A stretch of DNA of 6,200 nucleotides from Bacillota bacterium (GTDB lineage: Bacteria; Bacillota; Bacilli; Paenibacillales; NBRC-103111): positions 1 to 6,200 of the forward strand of contig JAEWAA010000230.1 in assembly GCA_023391955.1 (NCBI GenBank), given 5' to 3'. This document shows positions 1 through 3,852 of this stretch, one piece after another. A program made the position numbers and the translations under genes. Numbering within the stretch: position 1 is the stretch's first letter; every line of letters starts with the position of its first letter. Below the pieces are notes generated by a model that made no database searches, had not been told where the DNA came from, and saw only the letters and a program-made list of their open reading frames with translations.

Positions 1-317
1 CCCACCTCCAGTTCCGGGTCCAGCGCCCCCGCCACTCCGGTGAACAGAACAGCTTCCGCTGCATAGGCAGTCACCAGCAGCTGCGCCGTCACCGCCGCGT
101 TCACCTTGCCTACCCCGGATTTGCAAACCACTACCTGCCGCCCGGCCAAGCTCCCTTTTTGAAACGCAATCCCCGACAGCCGGATGTCCTCCCGGTCCAC
201 CAGCTTCGCGGCAAGCAGCCGGACCTCCTCCTCCATAGCTCCGATAATCCCGATAACCCCGTATGCGCTCTCTCCCGGATTTCCCATAACCACAGCCGCT
301 CCCTTCATCCTCTTCAA
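1..317 (-). CDS. mtnN: 5'-methylthioadenosine/S-adenosylhomocysteine nucleosidase, N-terminal part (gene runs off left edge)
   Basis: Only the first ~105 codons are in the window; the 3' part lies beyond position 1. The enzyme cleaves the N-glycosidic bond of MTA and SAH, releasing adenine, in the cytoplasmic methyl cycle and methionine salvage. Translating the minus strand gives VIGIIGAMEEEV (residues 21-32), the family's N-terminal strand whose third Glu (E31) matches catalytic E12 of E. coli MTAN, then KSGVGKVNAA (66-75) and FTGVAGALDPELEVG near the edge. Start is uncertain: TTG at 317 has GGGGAGG nine bases upstream; ATG at 308 and ATG at 287 are in frame, and 287 gives a length closer to the family. 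The extra N-terminal residues before VIGIIG look non-conserved. The gene follows ccpA after a hairpin terminator. Other members of the nucleoside phosphorylase superfamily, such as futalosine hydrolase, cannot be fully excluded without the C-terminus. Confidence 0.85.
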   Translation of the reverse strand, partial: MKRMKGAAVVMGNPGESAYGVIGIIGAMEEEVRLLAAKLVDREDIRLSGIAFQKGSLAGRQVVVCKSGVGKVNAAVTAQLLVTAYAAEAVLFTGVAGALDPELEV

Positions 318-326
318 CTCTCCGTT

Positions 327-333
327 CCTCCCC
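327..333 (-). promoter_or_regulatory. Ribosome binding site of the mtnN-like gene
   Basis: The minus strand reads GGGGAGG here, nine bases before TTG at 317. The same nine-base spacing is seen at ccpA, the zinc-ribbon gene and the pfpI gene in this window, which is why TTG 317 is preferred over ATG 308 (18 bases away). A weaker AAGGGAG at 299-305 sits 11 bases before ATG 287, so a second start is possible. Confidence 0.55.
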
Positions 334-347
334 GAAAACCGGCACAT

Positions 348-376
348 ACAAGAACAGCTCCCCAAGAAGGGAGCTG
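348..376 (-). terminator. Intrinsic terminator after ccpA
   Basis: On the minus strand CAGCTCCC (376-369) pairs perfectly with GGGAGCTG (362-355) around a six-base loop, followed by TTCTTGT. It begins 29 bases after the ccpA stop codon. The T tract is interrupted, so termination may be partial. The next gene starts about 30 bases further on, with little room for its own promoter. Confidence 0.6.
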
Positions 377-405
377 CGGTTCGAATCCGGGTTATATCCG
401 GCCTA

Positions 406-1410
406 TTATACTTCAGCAACAGATTGGCGCTGAATGACCTCGTGCATCAGGGTAACCTTACCCTTTTCCACATTTTCCTTGTTCATCAGCTTCGTCAACA
501 GACGCATGGACACGGCACCGATGTCATACATAGGCTGGGCTACAGTGGTCAGCAGCGGGCGGACCATAGAGGCCATCCGGCTGTTATCCACACTGATTAC
601 GGAGATATCGCCGGGAATGGCAAGTCCCGCATCCTGGGCGGCGTGAATGGCGCCGATCGCCATTTCGTCGGTAGCCGAGAAAATAGCGGTTGGACGCTCA
701 GGCAGCTCCAGGAAATATTTCATCGCTTCAATACCGGATTCATACCGGTGGTTGCCGATCCGTACCAAGGATTCATCAAATGCCACCCCCGCTTCTTCCA
801 GGGCGTTCTTGTATCCGTTGTACCGGGAGAAGCCGTTGTTGGGGTCCTGCAGGTTGCCGCTGATCATGCCGATACGGCGGTGGCCTTTGTCGATAAGCAG
901 CTTCACAGCATCATGTGCGGCCTGCTGGTGGTCGATATCCACGGCAGCCATGGTATTGCCCTCCACATTCGTACCGCACAGCACGATAGGCACTGTGGCC
1001 GTCTGGAAGGCTTGCATATGCTCGTCCGTTACAACGCCGCCCATAAACAAAAGACCGTCCACCTGCTTCTCCAGCAGGGTGTTGATGACGCGGATCTCCT
1101 TTTCCTTGCGTTTGTCCGCGTTACAAAGGATGATATTGTAATGGTACATATTGGCAATGTCTTCTATGCCCCGTGCCACCTCGGCAAAGATGGCGTTGGA
1201 GATATCGGGAATGACAACGCCCACGGTGGTGGTCTTCTTGCTGGCCAAACCCCGCGCAACGGCATTGGGGCGGTAACCCAGCCGCTCAATGGCTTCGAAT
1301 ACCTTTTTTCTGGTTTGGGGCTTCACATTCGGATTATTGTTGACAACCCGGGATACGGTAGCCATCGATACGCCGGCTTCTCTGGCAACATCGTAAATAG
1401 TTACTGTCAC
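406..1410 (-). CDS. ccpA: Catabolite control protein A (LacI/GalR family)
   Basis: CcpA is the global transcription factor of carbon catabolite regulation in Firmicutes. It binds cre operators as a dimer when complexed with HPr-Ser46-P (or Crh-Ser46-P). The 334-residue length fits the family. The N-terminal helix-turn-helix (TIYDVAREAGVSMATVSRVV, residues 4-23) and hinge helix (NAVARGLASKK, 49-59) are nearly identical to Bacillus CcpA as I know it, followed by TTTVGVVIPDISN, GIEDIA, KQVDGLLFMGG and GHRRIGMISG of the periplasmic-binding-protein-like core. QPMYDIGAVSMRLLTKLMNKE near the C-terminus is also CcpA-typical. The frame is open up to a TTG at 1425, but GTG at 1410 is chosen: it has GGAG nine bases upstream and gives the family N-terminus MTVTIYDVA, whereas the TTG overlaps that Shine-Dalgarno. 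ytxJ lies upstream, as in the Bacillus ccpA neighbourhood; a promoter candidate lies in the gap. Confidence 0.97.
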   Translation of the reverse strand: MTVTIYDVAREAGVSMATVSRVVNNNPNVKPQTRKKVFEAIERLGYRPNAVARGLASKKTTTVGVVIPDISNAIFAEVARGIEDIANMYHYNIILCNADKRKEKEIRVINTLLEKQVDGLLFMGGVVTDEHMQAFQTATVPIVLCGTNVEGNTMAAVDIDHQQAAHDAVKLLIDKGHRRIGMISGNLQDPNNGFSRYNGYKNALEEAGVAFDESLVRIGNHRYESGIEAMKYFLELPERPTAIFSATDEMAIGAIHAAQDAGLAIPGDISVISVDNSRMASMVRPLLTTVAQPMYDIGAVSMRLLTKLMNKENVEKGKVTLMHEVIQRQSVAEV

Positions 1411-1419
1411 GTTATCTCT

Positions 1420-1423
1420 CTCC
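1420..1423 (-). promoter_or_regulatory. Ribosome binding site that sets the ccpA start
   Basis: GGAG (within TTGGAGAGAG) on the minus strand ends nine bases before GTG at 1410. The upstream in-frame TTG at 1425 overlaps this site and has no purine-rich site of its own at proper distance, so it is not the start. Confidence 0.7.
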
Positions 1424-1461
1424 AATATATAGACGTATTTTCATTCCCGTATAATAACGAT

Positions 1462-1490
1462 ATGATACGACAAAATAATTCGCCTTGCAA
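1462..1490 (-). promoter_or_regulatory. Candidate sigma-A promoter of ccpA
   Basis: The minus strand has TTGCAA (1490-1485) and TATCAT (1467-1462) separated by exactly 17 bases. The -10 box matches the consensus at 5 of 6 positions, the -35 at 4 of 6. Transcription would begin near 1455, giving a leader of about 45 bases before the GTG. The spacer is AT-rich. The -35 box lies inside one arm of an inverted repeat (see the separate entry). Confidence 0.55.
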
Positions 1491-1512
1491 CGGAAACCTT
1501 CCCGTTTGCAAG
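1484..1512 (-). promoter_or_regulatory. Inverted repeat at the ccpA -35 box (operator or ytxJ terminator hairpin)
   Basis: CTTGCAA (1512-1506) pairs with TTGCAAG (1490-1484). Inside it, after one bulged A, CGGGA pairs with TTCCG (one G-T wobble), leaving a four-base loop. As DNA, the arm TTGCAAACG equals the left half of the CcpA cre consensus (WTGNAARCG), but the right half does not fit, so an operator role is speculative. As RNA it is a strong hairpin 28 bases after the ytxJ stop; the following GCGAATTATTTTG is only moderately T-rich. Either role, or both, is possible. Confidence 0.4.
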
Positions 1513-1539
1513 AGATTCCCACTTCCCGCCTTGACGAAA

Positions 1540-1890
1540 TCAATCCAGCCGCGAAGCCTGCTCCTTCAAGGCCGCTGCGGTAATTCGCCCATGGGAGGTC
1601 GTCCAGACGGACGCGCCGTTCTTCAACAGCAGAACCTGCGGCGATTCATGCTTCACACCGGTATCCTCCGCCACCGCATTGGATACGGTCCGGTTCTCCA
1701 CTACCAGAACACGGGCATAACGAACGCCCGGCAGCGCTTCCACATGCACATGCTTCAGAAACTCGTCATGGGCTCCGGCGCTGATGGGACAGCGGGTGCT
1801 GTGCTTTATAAGCATAACCGGCGTATTCTCCGACTCCGCCAGCAGCCGCTTCCATTCCTCAACCTTCGTCAATTCCTGCACATCGGCCAA
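1540..1890 (-). CDS. ytxJ: Bacillithiol-system monothiol redox protein YtxJ (BrxC family)
   Basis: A 116-residue cytoplasmic thioredoxin-fold protein. In B. subtilis the family member YtxJ (BrxC) is a monothiol bacilliredoxin that acts with the BSSB reductase Bdr to remove bacillithiol from protein thiols. Here the signature is HSTRCPIS (residues 30-37) with C34 as the only cysteine, followed by a helix (AGAHDEF), then HESPQVLLLKNG (81-92), where the Pro corresponds to the cis-Pro of thioredoxin folds. No signal peptide. The start is TTG at 1890: an in-frame TAA is directly upstream and AGGTGAG lies at 1902-1896; GTG at 1881 is the only close alternative. It sits upstream of ccpA, matching the ytxJ-ccpA neighbourhood of Bacillus (there with aroA between them, absent here). 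It lies between a terminator and the ccpA promoter, so it may be monocistronic. Confidence 0.9.
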   Translation of the reverse strand: MADVQELTKVEEWKRLLAESENTPVMLIKHSTRCPISAGAHDEFLKHVHVEALPGVRYARVLVVENRTVSNAVAEDTGVKHESPQVLLLKNGASVWTTSHGRITAAALKEQASRLD

Positions 1891-1928
1891 TTACGCTCAC
1901 CTGCCTGCAAATGATTTCCTTTCAATCA

Positions 1929-1958
1929 ATAGTATCAAAAATAAAGAAAAAAAGCCAA
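1929..1958 (-). promoter_or_regulatory. Weak candidate promoter of ytxJ
   Basis: TACTAT (1934-1929) on the minus strand could be a -10 box, with TTGGCT (1958-1953) 18 bases upstream as a poor -35. Because a terminator precedes it, ytxJ needs a promoter here or relies on readthrough. The putative -35 is part of the terminator stem, so this call is tentative. Confidence 0.25.
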
Positions 1959-1976
1959 CCTTATTGTAGGCGGCTT
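1937..1976 (-). terminator. Intrinsic terminator upstream of ytxJ, minus strand
   Basis: AAGCCGCCT (1976-1968) pairs with GGTTGGCTT (1960-1952) with two wobbles and one mismatch, loop ACAATAA. It is followed by a T run that begins in the stem (1953-1947), then CTTTATTTTT. This would end transcripts coming from the zinc-ribbon gene about 220 bases past its stop codon. Confidence 0.75.
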
Positions 1977-2023
1977 CACTGGAACAATTTGGTCCTGGCC
2001 AAAGGCCGGGTCAATAATGGCAG

Positions 2024-2060
2024 CCTCAGCATCGGCAAGGCCGATCGGAGGTTTTTTTGT
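2024..2060 (+). terminator. Intrinsic terminator on the plus strand
   Basis: On the plus strand CCTC(A)G(C)ATCGGC (2024-2036) pairs with GCCGATCGGAGG (2040-2051) around loop AAG, with one mismatch and one bulge, and is followed directly by TTTTTTT (2052-2058). It is a textbook terminator, yet no plus-strand gene precedes it in the window, so what it terminates is unknown. Confidence 0.7.
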
Positions 2061-2194
2061 ACTTGTTTTTCTCCCTTTCTGCGGTTCCGGTTCTTCCTTT
2101 TTGATTCTTCGATTTCGGTTCTGCAGCTCGTGACACTACTGTTCGGATTGCGCATTGCTTATGGATGTTGTACAGCCCGCCTTGCCCTCACCGG

Positions 2195-2617
2195 TCAAAG
2201 CTTCATTTCGTAAGTACTCATAGCATAGCGGGTAATCTGGGACAGACGCTCGGTCACATCCTTCTTCCATGCATCATCCTGCAGGGATCTGGCCAGCAGC
2301 AGCATATCCAACAGCTCATTGATCCGTTCCTCCAGTATAACGCCCACGGATTCATGGCGGTGCTCCTTATCGGTCACCGTCACCATCAGATGGGAAATTT
2401 CGCTTATTTCCTCAAAGCGTATATACTGTTTTTCGGGTTTGTTGCCCAATTGGCTTATCAGCTTCGTCATATCCGGCTTGACGGCGGCGAATACCTCGCT
2501 GCGGCTGCAGGATTCGCATGTCAGCACCGGCACATGGGCAATCTCTACCTTGCCCTGGTAGATGACACTTCGCAGACAGATGTTCATTGTCTGACCGCAC
2601 TTACATTCCTTTTGCAA
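2195..2617 (-). CDS. Small zinc-ribbon protein of unknown function
   Basis: I do not recognise a named family. The N-terminus has two cysteine pairs, CKC (C5, C7) and CESC (C34, C37), about 26 residues apart, which resembles a zinc ribbon such as the YgiT/MqsA type; C14 lies between them. The rest (residues ~45-140) looks mixed then helical, ending in a probable long helix (ILEERINELLDMLLLA) and a second helix up to the C-terminus. No signal peptide or membrane segment; probably cytoplasmic. The start is inferred: TTG at 2617 has AAGGAG nine bases upstream. ATG at 2635 has no ribosome binding site, and for ATG at 2665 the GGAGG is only one base away. With TTG the product is 140 residues. An inverted repeat sits just upstream. 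DNA or RNA binding is possible but unsupported. Confidence 0.7.
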   Translation of the reverse strand: MQKECKCGQTMNICLRSVIYQGKVEIAHVPVLTCESCSRSEVFAAVKPDMTKLISQLGNKPEKQYIRFEEISEISHLMVTVTDKEHRHESVGVILEERINELLDMLLLARSLQDDAWKKDVTERLSQITRYAMSTYEMKL

Positions 2618-2626
2618 AACAACCAG

Positions 2627-2632
2627 CTCCTT
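2627..2632 (-). promoter_or_regulatory. Ribosome binding site that sets the TTG start of the zinc-ribbon gene
   Basis: AAGGAG on the minus strand ends nine bases before TTG at 2617. It lies immediately after the ATG at 2635, so it cannot serve that codon. Confidence 0.55.
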
Positions 2633-2638
2633 CATCCA

Positions 2639-2681
2639 ACAAAAGAGAAGGCAGCAGCGACACATGCCTCCACTCTTTTGT
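2639..2681 (-). promoter_or_regulatory. Inverted repeat upstream of the zinc-ribbon gene (possible leader hairpin or operator)
   Basis: ACAAAAGAG (2681-2673) and CTCTTTTGT (2647-2639) are perfect nine-base complements. Inside, AGGCA (2669-2665) pairs with TGCCT (2653-2649), separated by a small internal loop, leaving an 11-base apical loop. In the transcript the hairpin would end six bases before the Shine-Dalgarno, so it could affect translation. As DNA the outer arms could bind a dimeric regulator. No function is shown. Confidence 0.45.
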
Positions 2682-2766
2682 AATTCGACCAGGGAGCCGG
2701 TTTTCCTCCCAAAAAGGAGCTAGTATTTATTGGCACAAGAGCCATTCTTCATACAGGCCGACTGCA

Positions 2767-3183
2767 TTACTCCTTCATCCGGTGGGGCAGACGGGCGTAT
2801 TGCCGGGCGATGAAAGGAATATAAAGCACCAGCATGGCCAGGGCTCCGCCGATGGCATCATTGCGCAGATCATGCCAGTCTGACGAGCGGCCGCTGACGA
2901 ATAATTGATGGAATTCATCCGTCAGCCCGTAGGCCGTACACAGCAGCACCACCAAAAGCCGCTGCCGCACAGTTGGTTTGGGACCGGCAATGGCCCACAC
3001 GAAGGTTAAGCCCAAGATAAAATAAGCGACAAAGTGCCCCCAATCGAAGCTTTCCATGGCAGGAAACAGCTTGTGGAAGAAGGGCATCAAGGAACCCAGC
3101 TCATCTCCGGTGCGCGAGGAAAAATAAAAGATGGCTCCCATCACCAGCACGGGAGGAAGCCATCGGACCAGATGCTTCCTCAT
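2767..3183 (-). CDS. VanZ-family integral membrane protein
   Basis: A 138-residue membrane protein with about four predicted transmembrane segments (residues ~9-23, 48-67, 74-93, 109-124) and a basic N-terminus. It carries the three VanZ-family blocks: FYFSSRTG (19-26), FDWGHFVAYFILGL (46-59) with H50, and LTDEFHQLFVSGRSSDWHDL (87-106), followed by NDAIGG. The family is named after VanZ of Tn1546, which gives low-level teicoplanin resistance, but most chromosomal members have no known function, and nothing here (no vanHAX, no VanRS) points to glycopeptide resistance. Its ATG overlaps the stop of the PfpI-family gene as ATGA, so the two are translationally coupled. Length is usual for a single-domain VanZ. 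Family call is firm; function is unknown. Confidence 0.9.
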   Translation of the reverse strand: MRKHLVRWLPPVLVMGAIFYFSSRTGDELGSLMPFFHKLFPAMESFDWGHFVAYFILGLTFVWAIAGPKPTVRQRLLVVLLCTAYGLTDEFHQLFVSGRSSDWHDLRNDAIGGALAMLVLYIPFIARQYARLPHRMKE

Positions 3184-3713
3184 ATCCGGACGGCACCTGC
3201 CAACGCATCCACGAAGGCCTTGGAGAAGGCGGGCAGATCCGGCGGACGGCGTCCGGAGATAATGTTCCGGTCAATAACCACTTCTTCGTCGATCCAGGTA
3301 GCGCCGGCATTCTCCAGATCATCCTTGATGCCCGGCGTGGAGGTCATGGTGTAGCCCTTCACAATGCCCGCCGAAATCAGCACCCAGCCCGCGTGACAGA
3401 TCTGGGCAATAGGCTTGCCGGCCTCGTGGAACTCCCGGGTCAGGCGGAGCACATGGGGGTAACGGCGGAGCTTGTCCGGAGCCCAGCCTCCGGGAACATA
3501 CAGCCCGTCATAATCCGCCGAGGATACGTCGTCGAATGCCACGTCAGAGGTGATGGGAACCCCGTATTTGCCGTGCAGCACCTTGCCCGCTTCCGTCGCG
3601 GCAATCACCACCTGCGCACCGGATTCCCGCAGGCGCAGCACGGGATACCACATTTCCAGATCCTCGAATTCCTCTTCCGTAAAAGCCAGTATTTTTTTGC
3701 CCATAAGCTCCAT
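3180..3713 (-). CDS. DJ-1/PfpI-family protein (YfkM/GSP18-like)
   Basis: A 177-residue cytoplasmic protein of the class I glutamine amidotransferase-like fold. KKILAFTEEEFEDLEMWYP (residues 6-24) carries the family's conserved acidic residue, YVPGGWAPDKLR (72-83) is the oxyanion-side loop, and AQICHAGWVL (103-112) is the nucleophile elbow with C106-H107. SGRRPPDLPAF (153-163) is the usual C-terminal block of PfpI/YhbO/YfkM proteins. Relatives are described as stress proteins with protease, chaperone or glyoxalase/deglycase activities that are debated; which applies here cannot be read from sequence. The start is ATG 3713 because TAAGGAGG lies nine bases upstream; ATG 3704 would be 18 bases away. 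It precedes the VanZ-family gene with a four-base overlap and follows ptsI after a 130-base hairpin-rich gap, so transcription with ptsI is possible. Confidence 0.93.
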   Translation of the reverse strand: MELMGKKILAFTEEEFEDLEMWYPVLRLRESGAQVVIAATEAGKVLHGKYGVPITSDVAFDDVSSADYDGLYVPGGWAPDKLRRYPHVLRLTREFHEAGKPIAQICHAGWVLISAGIVKGYTMTSTPGIKDDLENAGATWIDEEVVIDRNIISGRRPPDLPAFSKAFVDALAGAVRI

Positions 3714-3722
3714 ACGTTTCGT

Positions 3723-3730
3723 CCTCCTTA
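3723..3730 (-). promoter_or_regulatory. Ribosome binding site of the PfpI-family gene
   Basis: TAAGGAGG on the minus strand, nine bases before ATG 3713; it is the strongest Shine-Dalgarno in the window and selects the first of two nearby ATGs. Confidence 0.8.
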
Positions 3731-3745
3731 TAATTGGAAATAAGT

Positions 3746-3847
3746 CTGCGGCTTGGACCGTGTTATGTCAGACGTTGACCCTCAAACCGGCTCTGCCGGT
3801 TTCGAGGCTTCGATAACACATCCGGCCTGTGGCTTGGACCGTGTTAT
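3746..3847. repeat. 21-base direct repeat flanking the ptsI 3' hairpins
   Basis: The plus strand reads CTGCGGCTTGGACCGTGTTAT at 3746-3766 and the same with one change (T for C at the fourth base) at 3827-3847, 81 bases apart. The right copy covers the ptsI stop codon. Part of it also occurs inverted at 3808-3819. The origin (duplication, small element, processing signal) is not clear. Confidence 0.75.
3780..3807 (-). terminator. Strong hairpin 3' of ptsI (weak or partial terminator)
   Basis: On the minus strand CCTC-(G)-AAACCGGC (3807-3791) pairs with GCCGGTTTGAGG (3795-3791 side onward to 3780) through 12 base pairs, one bulged G and a three-base loop AGA. No T run follows (next bases are GTCAACG), so full termination is doubtful. 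It could mark the 3' end of the pts transcript or protect it. Confidence 0.4.
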
Positions 3848-3852
3848 CGAAG
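3808..3852 (-). other. Perfect 12-base-pair hairpin spanning the ptsI stop codon
   Basis: CTTCGATAACAC (3852-3841) and GTGTTATCGAAG (3819-3808) are perfect complements with a 21-base loop that can pair further (GGTC with GGCC). The 5' arm includes the last codons and the TAA of ptsI, so ribosomes finishing ptsI would melt it. Confidence 0.6.

Larger units (their letters stand above)
1891..2194 (-). other. 300-base intergenic stretch with three hairpins and two opposed terminators, no convincing gene
   Basis: Between the zinc-ribbon gene and ytxJ I find no open frame with a usable start and ribosome binding site. The right half (about 2062-2122) is strongly purine-rich on the minus strand. 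The left half holds three hairpins in a row: 1952-1976, 1994-2010 (seven pairs CCTGGCC/GGCCGGG including one T-G wobble, loop AAA) and 2024-2051. A run of seven T follows the leftmost hairpin on the minus strand, and another run of seven T follows the rightmost on the plus strand. The frame 2135-1935 on the minus strand is open for 67 codons but has no ATG, GTG or TTG early in it. Confidence 0.6.

Noticed and set aside
184..1914. Long plus-strand open frame of 576 codons
   Set aside because: It lies opposite ccpA and ytxJ, which have clear family motifs; the plus-strand translation has no recognisable domain and is rich in His/Gln/Arg as expected from an antisense frame.
1911..2213. Plus-strand open frame of 100 codons over the intergenic hairpins
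   Set aside because: It runs through two hairpins and a terminator T run, has no good ribosome binding site, and the peptide shows no motif.
2666..2766. Promoter or terminator between the VanZ and zinc-ribbon genes
   Set aside because: Short stems (TGGC/GCCA, GGGAG/CTCCC) and TACTAG/TACAAA-like boxes occur, but none has a matching -35 at 16-18 bases or a following T run.
2767..3183. Glycopeptide resistance through VanZ
   Set aside because: Only the VanZ domain is present, without vanHAX or a two-component system; VanZ-family proteins are common in genomes with no such resistance.
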